From assembly GCF_031846385.1 (NCBI RefSeq), contig NZ_JAVRHV010000002.1:62001-126000 (forward strand): a stretch of DNA of 64,000 bases, given 5' to 3'. Of the stretch, positions 52,826-61,323 are shown piece after piece. The notes under the pieces are model-generated. The model searched no databases, was not told the DNA's origin, and saw only the letters and a list, made by a program, of their open reading frames with translations. Made by a program: the position numbers and the translations under genes. Every line of letters starts with the position of its first letter. The first letter of the stretch is position 1. The stretch comes from Urechidicola vernalis. GTDB taxonomy: Bacteria; Bacteroidota; Bacteroidia; Flavobacteriales; Flavobacteriaceae.

Positions 52826-52899
52826 TGTCACATTGAGCATGACGAAGTACGGTAAGAATCCTAATTACCTATATTGTCTTCGACAGGCTCAGACTGACA
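52826..52899. repeat. dispersed palindromic element, copy 2
   Basis: Same palindrome family as 52558-52631 with scattered changes (tgtcacattgagcatgacga ... cttcgacaggctcagactgaca). Between repeat units D and E. Confidence 0.75.
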
Positions 52900-52909
52900 A
52901 ACATTGAAT

Positions 52910-52991
52910 AAAAAAGAACAGTCCGATCGAGTGACCGGACTGTATACTAACTAACCAAACTTATTATGAAAAACAATTATCTCTAATTGCA
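52910..52991 (-). ncRNA. predicted sRNA, unit E
   Basis: Same layout. 5' hairpin CAATTA-gaga-TAATTG, invariant stretch (52971-52946), terminator CAGTCCGGTCACTCGATCGG... (52942-52919) and a U-rich tail interrupted once (UUCUUUUUU). Confidence 0.72.
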
Positions 52992-52994
52992 CTA

Positions 52995-53039
52995 CAAAGA
53001 TACGGCAGGTTTCAATGATGATACCCGACATTCTATGTC
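52995..53039 (-). promoter_or_regulatory. box E promoter: palindrome plus -7 element
   Basis: On the minus strand: GACATAGAATGTC (53039-53027), exactly 24 bp, TATCTTTG (53002-52995). Confidence 0.7.
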
Positions 53040-53091
53040 AAGCGTCTTAATCAAATTGTGAAACACCTGAAATTCAACATCAAAGTATTTC

Positions 53092-53164
53092 TGTCACACT
53101 GAGCATGTCGAAGTGTGGTAGGAATCTTAATTATCGATATTGTCTTCGACAGGCTCAGACTGGT
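53092..53164. repeat. dispersed palindromic element, copy 3
   Basis: Third copy of the palindrome between sRNA units E and F, with the outer end changed to ctggta. Confidence 0.7.
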
Positions 53165-53173
53165 AAACATTGA

Positions 53174-53259
53174 ATAAAAAAACAGCCCGATCGAACGATC
53201 GGACTGTTAAACTAACTAACCAAACTTATTATGAAATAATTATCTTATCAATAATTATA
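53174..53259 (-). ncRNA. predicted sRNA, unit F (divergent hairpin)
   Basis: The invariant stretch (53236-53211) is kept, but the 5' hairpin has a new sequence: ATAATTAT-tgataag-ATAATTAT (53258-53236) instead of CAATTA-gaga-TAATTG, still perfectly paired. The terminator CAGTCCGATCG / CGATCGGGCTG is also compensated and followed by seven U. Changes that keep pairing argue for a structural RNA. On the opposite strand the mini-frame collapses (ATG AAA TAA), against a coding role there. Confidence 0.75.
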
Positions 53260-53262
53260 GTA

Positions 53263-53307
53263 CAAAGATACGTTGGGTTTAGAGGATAGTACACGACATG
53301 CAATGTC
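53263..53307 (-). promoter_or_regulatory. box F promoter: palindrome plus -7 element
   Basis: On the minus strand: GACATTGCATGTC (53307-53295), exactly 24 bp, TATCTTTG (53270-53263). It lies 27 bp past the stop of the DUF1254 gene, with no terminator between, so read-through from that gene into the sRNA array is possible. Confidence 0.7.
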
Positions 53308-53334
53308 CTAAAGTACTATTCCGCCTTAAAGAAC

Positions 53335-54369
53335 TTAATCAATTCTTTTTATAGACAGCATAGGGTTATAACCTTCTTCATTATTGCTAACCATTTTACT
53401 CGGGCCATAATGACGTAATAAAATATTAAACTTACCTGTTTTATTTCCTTCTAGAATTGGAATATTATTTTGTTCTCCTGTACACCCAAATCTGATTGTA
53501 TACGTACCATCTGCATTTTGTACTGGGTTTGTAGCACTTGATATATTTGCACCATCATTAAACATACGTCCATCTCCATTATAAACTGTTGCTGACCAAA
53601 AATATACAGCCTCAGGATTTTTAAAGGTCACTTCGTACTTACCGTTTGCATCGAGGTATTGACTTGTTTGATAGATATTATCTTCTACCATAGCTCCACC
53701 CCATCCGCCAGCCGCGCCAACGTAGTTCATATAATCAGTTTGTCCGCTTTCTTTATTTCCAAAAGCTTTTGACTGATCGTATCCATCGCTAAAATCAAGA
53801 TTTCCTCTTTCATCCACTTCTTTAAACGATTTCATATCCCATTTTTTAACTTGAAAAGGAGTTGCGCTACCTGCTTCAACAACAAGGTTCTCGCGAATTT
53901 CACCTTCTAAAGCACGAACAATCACAAATGCATGTGTAGTTTTAGCTGTGATTTTATGCCTTCCAGATCCATATATCATTCGCTGCGTTTCATGGTTCTC
54001 ATCTACAATTTGAACAGTTACATACTGATCCGTTTCAGGAACTGTTACATATACTTCGCCACTCGAAACATCAAATACTCCAACCGAATATGGCGTATCT
54101 CTGTTCATTCTTACAACAAATTGTTTAGAGGGCTCACTTGGTGGTACCGGCATTGTGAAAAATTTATTTACGCCTCCTGTTTTTTCCAAAATTTTTGCAA
54201 AGCGCAAATTTGTATATGCTTGTGGGAAATTTTTCTCTGTAACGATTATAGCATTTTCTGTGCTTGTTGTAGTTTCAGAATTATTTGAACTACTTGCTTT
54301 CTTATCTTGACATGATGTTAAGGATAAAGAAACTAATACTGTTAGAAGTAATAGATTTAATTTTTTCAT
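53335..54369 (-). CDS. DUF1254/DUF1214-domain lipoprotein
   Basis: 344 residues with a lipoprotein signal (LTSC, C20) and a Ser/Thr-rich linker. The DUF1254 part (about 55-165) has RMNRDTPYSVGVFDVSSGEVYVTVPETDQYVTVQIVDENHE. The DUF1214 part (about 225-340) has GKYEVTFKNPEAVYFWSATVYNGDGRMFNDG, then GTYTIRFGC and KFNILLRHYGPSKM. Such proteins are widespread but of unknown function. It is driven by the box G promoter with a ~58-nt leader, so it shares regulation with the sRNA array. Confidence 0.88.
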   Translation of the reverse strand: MKKLNLLLLTVLVSLSLTSCQDKKASSSNNSETTTSTENAIIVTEKNFPQAYTNLRFAKILEKTGGVNKFFTMPVPPSEPSKQFVVRMNRDTPYSVGVFDVSSGEVYVTVPETDQYVTVQIVDENHETQRMIYGSGRHKITAKTTHAFVIVRALEGEIRENLVVEAGSATPFQVKKWDMKSFKEVDERGNLDFSDGYDQSKAFGNKESGQTDYMNYVGAAGGWGGAMVEDNIYQTSQYLDANGKYEVTFKNPEAVYFWSATVYNGDGRMFNDGANISSATNPVQNADGTYTIRFGCTGEQNNIPILEGNKTGKFNILLRHYGPSKMVSNNEEGYNPMLSIKRID

Positions 54370-54430
54370 GATTATTTATTTTTTAATTAAGTACAACGTT
54401 AATGTGTATGATTTTTTCTTAAACACTCGA

Positions 54431-54475
54431 CAAATGTATTGTGCTTATTTATTACAAATATCGACATAAGATGTC
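54431..54475 (-). promoter_or_regulatory. box G promoter: palindrome plus -7 element
   Basis: On the minus strand: GACATCTTATGTC (54475-54463), exactly 24 bp, TACATTTG (54438-54431). A TTTG lies inside the spacer, 16 bp before the -7 box, so basal activity may be higher than at the sRNA promoters. Drives the DUF1254/DUF1214 gene. Confidence 0.7.
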
Positions 54476-54479
54476 GCAT

Positions 54480-54512
54480 AAAAAAAGCCGCTCAATAGAG
54501 CGGCTTTTTTTA
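54480..54512 (-). terminator. intrinsic terminator of the TonB-type receptor gene
   Basis: Hairpin aaaaaagccgctc-aata-gagcggctttttt with runs on both sides. On the minus strand it follows the receptor stop by a few bases and precedes box G. Confidence 0.85.
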
Positions 54513-54516
54513 AATC

Positions 54517-57237
54517 TTAATAACTTCTTCTATATCTTCTTCTTCCACTATCACCAAACTTCTTCGCTCCTTTGTTGCCATTTAAATTATAGGTTAAACT
54601 AAGCATATAATAATTTCCTAAAACATCTCTTTGTGTTTCTTGAAAATAGTTATCAGAACTAGAACGTTGTAACCCTATACTTTTATTTAAAATATCTAAG
54701 GCCGATATCATTACATTTAAACTATTTGAAGGTGTTAAAGCGTAAGAAACCGTAGCATTCCAAATTGGGACTGCTTCATCGCTTCCAAAATTACTATCTG
54801 TATAAATATCATATTTAAACTGAGAGTTCAAATTCAATTTATTGGTAATGTTCCAATCTACCTTCGAATAATACGTTTGCGTTAAGAAATCCCTATCGGC
54901 GTTATTTCCTGTTGTAAAAGTAGTATAGTTTTTATCCCAAGTAGCACCTATTGAAGCATCTACCTTTTCCTTTTTATTATTCTCTAAAGACAAACTTAAC
55001 ACACCACTTTTTGTTTGTGTTTCATTTATTTCTGTATTAATCATAGAAAAGTACTCGGTATAATTACCTCTAATTCTAATATTATATCTTAAACCCAGTG
55101 ATTTAATTCTGTTTCCAAAACTGAAATAAGAACTAAAGTTATTTCTATCACCCAAATTGTCAAAACTAGAATAACGAATTCCTAATGGATCTGTAAACTC
55201 TGTATTTCCAATACTATTAGTCGTATAATCATAACTTAAGCGTGCAAAGAAACTAAAACCAGAAGAAAAGTCATGTCTTCCATACATTCCAAATACAGAG
55301 TAATTCTCCTGTGGAATTAAATCTGGGTTTCCTTGACGAATAAACAATGGATTAAAATCATTTACTACTGGAGATAATTGTGTTGCAGAAGGTAGATTTA
55401 CCCTTTTTCTAGTTGAAAATCTTACGAATTCTCCTTTTTTAGGGTTCCAACGAATATTTAATTCAGGGTTTACATTTGTGTATGTGTTTTTATAATCTAC
55501 TCCCTGTTCTACTCCAAAATCTTGTGTTTGCTCTGCTATCCTTGCTCCAGCAGATAGCGTAAATTGGTTATTGTCATACTTATATCGTACACGACCAGTT
55601 AAATCTGTTTGCTGATAAAATTCGCTGAAAATTAATGGATCTTGTAAAATATCATTTTCATACTTAACTTGGTTTACATCATTATCATTGTTGTTACCTG
55701 CTACCTGGCCTGCTACTTCAATTAAGTGTTTTTCCGTAATCGGTTCTGTGTATTCAAATTCGAAATTATAATTATCTTGATTTCTATTTTGCTCTCTTAC
55801 CGTTTCTTCTTTTATGTCGAATGCATTCGCAGGATCAGATATATTAAATTTATTTAATTGATTGTTTGTACTAAGGTTTTCGTTTTTAGAACCTCCAAAA
55901 TCAACTTCAAACTCAATATTTCGTTTGCTATCTTCTTTAAATCTTTTTGTATAATCTAAAGAAAACGACCCGGAATTATTATCACCTGAATTATTCGTAT
56001 TTCCAATACTCTGCAAATCCAATTCTTCATCTGCATTGTATTTATCTAAACTATTAACTGTTTGACCACTCGTTCTATTTAAACCTCCTCTTGCACGAAT
56101 ACTAACTGAACTAAGTTTGCTTGAACGATCTCTATAACTAAAATTTACATTGTTTCGATTAGATTCACTTTCGCTTCTACTATGAATGTCTGATTTAATC
56201 TCAGCATCGCCAATATATTCTATACGTGTTGTCAATACATCTCCAGATGTTCTACCCGCATAGTTGTAAAAATAATCGGCATTTAATGTTTGGTCTTTTT
56301 TTATTTCATAGCCCATGTTAACGCCTGCAACTCCTGTAGTAAGGAATCCACCTGATTGATTATTAGATCCCCAACGACCATTACCAGTATCAAACGAAAT
56401 GATTTCTGAAATATCAGAACCAGAAGTGTTTACATTATTGTATTTACCAATTACAGACGTTTGCAATTTTGACGAAAACCTGTTGTAATTTAAACTTGTT
56501 AAATAACGATCATCAGTACCATAACCACCTTGAACTTTTCCAAAGTCATTTACCTTTTTATCGTCTTTTAACTTAAGGTTGATCACTTTTGTTCTTTCTT
56601 GATCGTTAACACCAGACACTCTAGATTTTTCACTTTTCTCATCTATTATCTCAATACTTTTAATAGCATCGGCAGATAAATTCTTTGTAGCAATTGCAGG
56701 GTCTCCACTAAAAAATTCTTTTCCATCTACATATACTTTGGTAATTTCTTCACCTTGCGCTATAACTTTTCCGGCCGCATCTACTTCTACTCCTGGTAGT
56801 TTTTTTAATAAATCCTCTACATTGTCTTCAACTCTTACCTTAAAGGCTTTAGTGCTGTACGCAACCGTATCAGTTTTTATAGAAATCGGCACAATTGCCT
56901 GAATTACAACCTCATCCAATTGGTTCTCAAAATCTAAAACAACATCACCTAGATTTATTGTTTCATTCTTATAATCGATAGTTTTTTGAAAGGTTGCAAA
57001 TCCAATTAAGTGTGCTTGTAATAAAATTTTTCCTTCTTTTAATTGTTTCAATTCAAATGCACCCGACTCGTTTGTTGTTGCATAACTTATTAGTAAGGAA
57101 TCAGCCGGATTCATTGCAGCAACAGCTACAAATTCTAAAGGTGTTTTGTCTTGATCTAGTATTCTTCCTGAAATGCTTTGCGACCAGTTTAAAGTTGGGA
57201 TCATAACTAAAGTTATAATCAGTATGAGTTTTCTCAT
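54517..57237 (-). CDS. TonB-dependent receptor-like outer-membrane barrel
   Basis: 906 residues: signal peptide (to about 20), CarboxypepD_reg-like domain (about 21-100; SGRILDQDKTPLEFVAVAA...GIGFATFQKTIDY-type), a short plug (KLPGVEVDAAGKVIAQGEEITKVYVDGKEFFSGDP, about 145-180), then a ~700-residue beta-barrel with many aromatic strand ends. The C-terminus ends ...RRRYRRSY instead of the usual terminal aromatic strand. No SusD partner is adjacent, so the substrate is probably not a glycan; it is unknown. Confidence 0.87.
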   Translation of the reverse strand: MRKLILIITLVMIPTLNWSQSISGRILDQDKTPLEFVAVAAMNPADSLLISYATTNESGAFELKQLKEGKILLQAHLIGFATFQKTIDYKNETINLGDVVLDFENQLDEVVIQAIVPISIKTDTVAYSTKAFKVRVEDNVEDLLKKLPGVEVDAAGKVIAQGEEITKVYVDGKEFFSGDPAIATKNLSADAIKSIEIIDEKSEKSRVSGVNDQERTKVINLKLKDDKKVNDFGKVQGGYGTDDRYLTSLNYNRFSSKLQTSVIGKYNNVNTSGSDISEIISFDTGNGRWGSNNQSGGFLTTGVAGVNMGYEIKKDQTLNADYFYNYAGRTSGDVLTTRIEYIGDAEIKSDIHSRSESESNRNNVNFSYRDRSSKLSSVSIRARGGLNRTSGQTVNSLDKYNADEELDLQSIGNTNNSGDNNSGSFSLDYTKRFKEDSKRNIEFEVDFGGSKNENLSTNNQLNKFNISDPANAFDIKEETVREQNRNQDNYNFEFEYTEPITEKHLIEVAGQVAGNNNDNDVNQVKYENDILQDPLIFSEFYQQTDLTGRVRYKYDNNQFTLSAGARIAEQTQDFGVEQGVDYKNTYTNVNPELNIRWNPKKGEFVRFSTRKRVNLPSATQLSPVVNDFNPLFIRQGNPDLIPQENYSVFGMYGRHDFSSGFSFFARLSYDYTTNSIGNTEFTDPLGIRYSSFDNLGDRNNFSSYFSFGNRIKSLGLRYNIRIRGNYTEYFSMINTEINETQTKSGVLSLSLENNKKEKVDASIGATWDKNYTTFTTGNNADRDFLTQTYYSKVDWNITNKLNLNSQFKYDIYTDSNFGSDEAVPIWNATVSYALTPSNSLNVMISALDILNKSIGLQRSSSDNYFQETQRDVLGNYYMLSLTYNLNGNKGAKKFGDSGRRRYRRSY

Positions 57238-57345
57238 GTGTTTAGTATTGTAATATTATTTGAATTAAAAACTATTCGTTTTTAGACCGCGCAAATTTGT
57301 AATAGTTTAATGTGAAAATTCTTAAAATTTTGTTAAAACTAGAAC

Positions 57346-57372
57346 TAAAAAAACCGCCAATGGCGGTTTTCT
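57346..57372 (-). terminator. intrinsic terminator of lipoprotein gene
   Basis: Hairpin aaaaccgcca-at-tggcggtttt with A run (T run on the minus strand), 22 bp beyond the stop of the lipoprotein gene ending at 57394. Confidence 0.85.
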
Positions 57373-57393
57373 ATATTATCAAGATTTGATTTT

Positions 57394-58077
57394 TTATTTA
57401 AATTGTTTCGCAATCATCTTAGTGTACTTGTCTGCAACCTCTTCATAAGACGTAGGGTCAGTAACTCTAACAGTTATTACTCCGAGTAATTGATCTTCCT
57501 TTTCTGCAGTTAAATTATAAGTTACAGCTTCAATTATATATACATTGTATGAAGTCGTTGTTGTTTCAGGTTCAACATAAACACTTCCTAAATCAGAATT
57601 GTAAACGCTACCATAAAATGAACCAAACCCATAATAGTGATAGCTATAATTGTAAATAGTCAATCCCATACCTTCTCCAGTATTTACGTTTCTATCATAA
57701 CCTCCTGTAGTTTCTGATTGATATTTTGTTTGTTTATCTCTAATACCTGTAACAACAGCACCAGTATACCCAGCAGCAACTACTTTCTTAACTTCTGCTT
57801 CAACATCTTCTTCGGTTCTTTTCTTATGCTCCATATTTGGAAAAGCAACATGACTCTCTACAGCATCCACACCAGCACTTCTTAATCTATCCGCTAAATC
57901 TCTTTCAAATCGCTCTCTGGCAACTTTATCGTTTGTTTTATTAATTACTAAAACCTTTTTCCCTTTCAAAGATTCAAATTGGTCATTTTCATTTCGGTAT
58001 TGATCTACAACTTCCACAACAGAAACACAACTCGTGAAACCAATAATTACCAATAAAGAGAACAGTATTCTTTTCAT
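57394..58077 (-). CDS. lipoprotein, paralogue of the next gene
   Basis: 227 residues with a lipoprotein signal (FTSCVS). The first ~110 residues (KGKKVLVINKTNDKVARERFERDLADRLRSAGVDAVESHVAFPNMEHKKRTEEDVEAEVKKVVAAGYTGAVVTGIRDK) align with the same region of the gene at 58209-58880. A Tyr/Gly-rich centre (YNYSYHYYGFGSFYGSVYN) precedes a strand-rich end with TVRVTDPTSYEEVADKYTKMIAKQF. Resembles DUF4136-like lipoproteins. Function unknown. Confidence 0.75.
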   Translation of the reverse strand: MKRILFSLLVIIGFTSCVSVVEVVDQYRNENDQFESLKGKKVLVINKTNDKVARERFERDLADRLRSAGVDAVESHVAFPNMEHKKRTEEDVEAEVKKVVAAGYTGAVVTGIRDKQTKYQSETTGGYDRNVNTGEGMGLTIYNYSYHYYGFGSFYGSVYNSDLGSVYVEPETTTTSYNVYIIEAVTYNLTAEKEDQLLGVITVRVTDPTSYEEVADKYTKMIAKQFK

Positions 58078-58154
58078 AATTTTCGTTTTTATTTATTTTT
58101 ATGACGACAAATATACAATTGTTAAATTGATATAATCTTAAGCTTTACATAAAT

Positions 58155-58186
58155 AAAAAAGCACAAACGTCAAAGTTTGTGCTTTT
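58155..58186 (-). terminator. intrinsic terminator
   Basis: Hairpin aaaagcacaaac-gtcaaa-gtttgtgctttt with an A run on the plus strand. It is the minus-strand terminator of the lipoprotein gene at 58209. Confidence 0.85.
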
Positions 58187-58208
58187 CATTAATATGGTCA
58201 ATTATGAA

Positions 58209-58880
58209 CTATTCAGCGAACTGATCCATCACAATATTAATATATTTTCCTGCCACACCAGAATAAGATTGTGGGTCTTTAATTTTTACCGAAACCGCAC
58301 CAACTAATTGCTCTCCGTCTTTTAATCCTAGGTTGTAAGAAACTGTTTCTAATAAGAAAATATCAACTACTTTGGTAGTAGAAGATGGTGGAATGTAAGA
58401 ACCTCCATAACCATATCCGTATACTCCTCCGTAATATGATCCGAATCCTCCATAGTATCTTCCGTAATAAGATGGATAATAGCCTCCAGAATAATAGCCT
58501 CCACTAGTTGTGGTTTCTACTTGTTGATCTTTATCCTTTAAAACAGTTAAAATTACACCGTTGTAACCAGCAGCCGTGATTTTATCTATTGAAGCTTGAA
58601 TCTCCTCAGGCGTTGATTTTTCTTTATACTTTATATTTGGAAAAGCAACATAAGCTTCCGTAGCATCAACTCCTATTGCTCTTAATTCGTTGGCTAAATC
58701 TTGTTCCAATCTTTTTTTATTTACCTCATTGGGTGTTTTATGTATAACTAAAACTTTTTCGTTTTTAAGAGCAGCGAAATTATCGTTTTTCCATTGATCT
58801 GCTACTTTAACACTAGTACCACATCCAACAAACAATGATGATACTAATAGCAATACAAGGCTTAATTTTAAAATTTTCAT
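58209..58880 (-). CDS. lipoprotein with Tyr/Gly-rich centre, paralogue of the next gene
   Basis: 223 residues with a lipoprotein signal (LFVGC). It shares with the downstream gene the order: LKNEKVLVIHKT, KRLEQDLANELRAIGVDATEAYVAFPNIKYKE, ITAAGYNGVILTVLKDKDQ, then a Gly-Tyr tract (YYSGGYYPSYYGRYYGGFGSYYGG) and VSVKIKDPQSYSGVAGKYINIVMDQF. The two genes are separate transcripts, each with its own terminator, and look like an old tandem duplication. Function unknown. Confidence 0.75.
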   Translation of the reverse strand: MKILKLSLVLLLVSSLFVGCGTSVKVADQWKNDNFAALKNEKVLVIHKTPNEVNKKRLEQDLANELRAIGVDATEAYVAFPNIKYKEKSTPEEIQASIDKITAAGYNGVILTVLKDKDQQVETTTSGGYYSGGYYPSYYGRYYGGFGSYYGGVYGYGYGGSYIPPSSTTKVVDIFLLETVSYNLGLKDGEQLVGAVSVKIKDPQSYSGVAGKYINIVMDQFAE

Positions 58881-59138
58881 ATTAGGTTTTTTTAATGATG
58901 TTTAAGTTTTGTAAAACAAATATACTGATAGTTTTAGTCTATTATTAGAATATTCTTATATAAAGTCGAAAAAAATTAAATCATTATACACATTCGACAC
59001 AACTAATGTAGTAAACATCAATAAAAGACTAAAACACTTAACTTAATGTTAACAAAATAAAGCATTTATCTTCTTAAACCTTTAAAGGTTATTAAATTAA
59101 AAAATCAAGTGTAAAATTAAAATGGATAATTCCATATT

Positions 59139-59822
59139 CTAAGCATTCTGTTGCACTACTTCAAATAACTCATCCCCTTCACATTTTAAGGTTTTGTGTG
59201 GATATTTCATTATTAAAGCATAATCATGAGTTGCCATTAATATGGTTTTTCCTGTTTTGTGAATTTCCTCCAAAACTTCCATAACTTCAATCGATGTTCT
59301 TGGGTCTAAATTACCCGTAGGCTCATCTGCAATTATCAATTCTGGATCGTTAAGTAAGGCTCTTGCAATTGCGATTCGTTGTTGCTCGCCACCAGATAAT
59401 TCAAAAGGCATTTTAAAACCTTTAGTTTGCATCCCAACTTTTTCTAAAACCTCGGAAATTTTAGCATTCATTTGCGAAGTATCTTTCCAACCCGTTGCCT
59501 TCAAAACAAATTGCAAATTCCCTTCAACATTTCGATCATTTAACAATTTAAAATCTTGGAAAACAACTCCAATCTTTCTTCGCAAAAAAGGAATTTGTTT
59601 TTCTTTTAATTTTCCCAAATCAAAACCAACTATTGCACCAGTACCCTGTTGCAATTCTAAATCGCCATAAAGCGTTTTCATTAAACTACTTTTACCACTA
59701 CCCGTTTTACCAATTAAATAAACAAATTCCCCTTCATCTATAGAAATATTAACATTTTTCAATACCAAATTATCTCGTTGAAAAATAGATGCTTCGCTTA
59801 AATAAAGAATAGGGTTTGACAT
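59139..59822 (-). CDS. ftsE: FtsE-type cell-division ABC ATP-binding protein
   Basis: 227 residues with Walker A GKTGSGKS, Q-loop IGVVFQDFKLLNDRNVEGN, signature LSGGEQQRIAIARAL, Walker B LIIADEPTGNLD and H-loop ATHDYALI. The DFKLL motif after the Q and the short length fit FtsE, which with FtsX controls septal wall hydrolases. FtsX is not adjacent in this window, so a general MacB/LolD-type ATPase cannot be excluded. The 258-bp region upstream of 59138 holds nothing recognised. Confidence 0.8.
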   Translation of the reverse strand: MSNPILYLSEASIFQRDNLVLKNVNISIDEGEFVYLIGKTGSGKSSLMKTLYGDLELQQGTGAIVGFDLGKLKEKQIPFLRRKIGVVFQDFKLLNDRNVEGNLQFVLKATGWKDTSQMNAKISEVLEKVGMQTKGFKMPFELSGGEQQRIAIARALLNDPELIIADEPTGNLDPRTSIEVMEVLEEIHKTGKTILMATHDYALIMKYPHKTLKCEGDELFEVVQQNA

Positions 59823-59945
59823 GCAGTTTAGAATAAAATCCTCACAAATTTAACCAATCTCTGTAACCTTTCAAAAGAATTCACGACAATAATCCCAGTC
59901 AATTAATTTATATATATTTGATCATTCTGAAACCAAGACTAACCC

Positions 59946-61169
59946 ATGAAAAAATACAATTTTATAATTTCAACTATCTTTCTAACAACCTTATTTCTTT
60001 CTTGTACATCCAATTCCACGGTTAAAGAATTAAAACAAGGTAATTGGAGAGGTGAAATTACAATTCAACAAAAACAATTGCCTTTTAATTTTGACGTTTC
60101 CAAAAACAATGATGATTACAAAATCATTTTACATGATGGAGACAACCCAATTGAAATTGATGAAATTGAAGTTAGAAATGATTCTGTTTTCTTTACAATG
60201 CATATTTTTGATATTGACGTAAAAGCAAAAATTCTAGAGAACACAATAGAAGGAACTTATACAAAAAATTACGCCGAAGATTATATACTTCCATTTAAGG
60301 CTACCTACAATAAAGAAAGTCGGTTGGACGATGCTAAAGCAGAAACCGATTTTAACGGTAAGTGGTCTTTTAAATTTGACGAAGACCCTGCCGACAAAAA
60401 GAAAATTGCTGTTTTTAAAACAGAAGATGGAATTTTAAAAGGTACTCTTCTTACCCCTACAGGAGACTATAGGTTTTTAGAAGGATCTTCGGATAGCGGT
60501 GTTTTTAAATTATACGCGTTTGACGGAAACCACATGTATATTTTTGAAGGTAAACTAACCGACAATGACACATTAACCGGAGAATATTGGTCGGGTAAAA
60601 CCGCATATAAAACTTTTACTGCAACTAGGAATGAAAACGCAACGTTACCAGATGCAAGTACGTTGACTTATCTTAAAGATGGATATGATAAAATTGAATT
60701 CTCTTTTCCAGGTTTAAACGGAACTCAAGTAACATTAGAAGACGAAAAATATCAAGATAAAGTTGTGATTCTGCAACTATTAGGATCTTGGTGTCCAAAT
60801 TGTATGGATGAAACTAAGTTCTTAACCAAATGGTACGATCAGAACAAAGACAGAGGAGTAGAAATTATCGGTTTAGCCTATGAACTAAAGGAAGATTTTG
60901 AATACGCAAAAGGCAGAGTGTCCAAAATGAAGACGAGACTTAATGTAAATTATGATTTTGTAATTGCCGGAACTTCTGATGTAGGAAACGCTTCTAACTC
61001 ATTACCGATGTTAAATAAAGTAATGTCTTTCCCAACATCCATTATAATTGATAAAAATGGCAAAGTAAGAAACATTCATACCGGTTTTAATGGACCTGCT
61101 ACAGGAGATTATTACGATGAATATGTGCTAGAGTTCAATCATTTACTAGACGATTTATTGTCAGAATAA
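59946..61169 (+). CDS. TlpA-like thioredoxin lipoprotein
   Basis: 407 residues with a lipoprotein signal (LFLSC). An N-terminal ~240 residues of beta-rich sequence with two similar halves (GNWRGEITIQQKQLPFNFDV...; NGKWSFKFDEDPADKKKIAVFK...) precede a thioredoxin domain whose active site is GSWCPNCMDETKF (CPNC) with a later cis-Pro (SFPTSIIIDKNGKVRNIHTG). It should reduce or exchange disulfides on the periplasmic side. Separate transcript from the TPR gene that follows. Confidence 0.87.
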   Translation: MKKYNFIISTIFLTTLFLSCTSNSTVKELKQGNWRGEITIQQKQLPFNFDVSKNNDDYKIILHDGDNPIEIDEIEVRNDSVFFTMHIFDIDVKAKILENTIEGTYTKNYAEDYILPFKATYNKESRLDDAKAETDFNGKWSFKFDEDPADKKKIAVFKTEDGILKGTLLTPTGDYRFLEGSSDSGVFKLYAFDGNHMYIFEGKLTDNDTLTGEYWSGKTAYKTFTATRNENATLPDASTLTYLKDGYDKIEFSFPGLNGTQVTLEDEKYQDKVVILQLLGSWCPNCMDETKFLTKWYDQNKDRGVEIIGLAYELKEDFEYAKGRVSKMKTRLNVNYDFVIAGTSDVGNASNSLPMLNKVMSFPTSIIIDKNGKVRNIHTGFNGPATGDYYDEYVLEFNHLLDDLLSE

Positions 61170-61323
61170 TTAAAAGTCGATTTCCACTTTAGAATTTATA
61201 ACACGTATTTAAAATTGTAAACATCTTTTTGATAAAATTTAACAGTATCTGATGCAATTTCACAGATAAAAAGCGTTATTGTACTATGCATTATTAGTAT
61301 AAAATTTGCTTAAAATCGTTGAA

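Larger units (their letters stand above)
52371..53307 (-). repeat. four-unit tandem repeat (~266 bp) encoding sRNAs
   Basis: Terminator hairpins start at 52385, 52653, 52919 and 53183, giving periods of 268, 266 and 264 bp. Read on the minus strand, each unit has a box promoter, an ~85-nt RNA with intrinsic terminator, and (except after the last) an inter-unit spacer of about 150 bp with a dispersed palindrome. The DNA differs between units, but the 26-base core (52412, 52680, 52946, 53211) is invariant. Confidence 0.9.

Noticed and set aside
52371..53307. CRISPR array
   Set aside because: Units are about 266 bp with related spacers and no short exact repeats of 25-45 bp; no cas genes nearby.
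52109..54475. Direct link between the photocyclase cAMP signal and the palindromic boxes
   Set aside because: The -41.5 position suits a CRP-type protein, but the half-site GACAT with 3-bp gap is not the usual CRP pattern and no CRP gene is in the window. It remains only a speculation.
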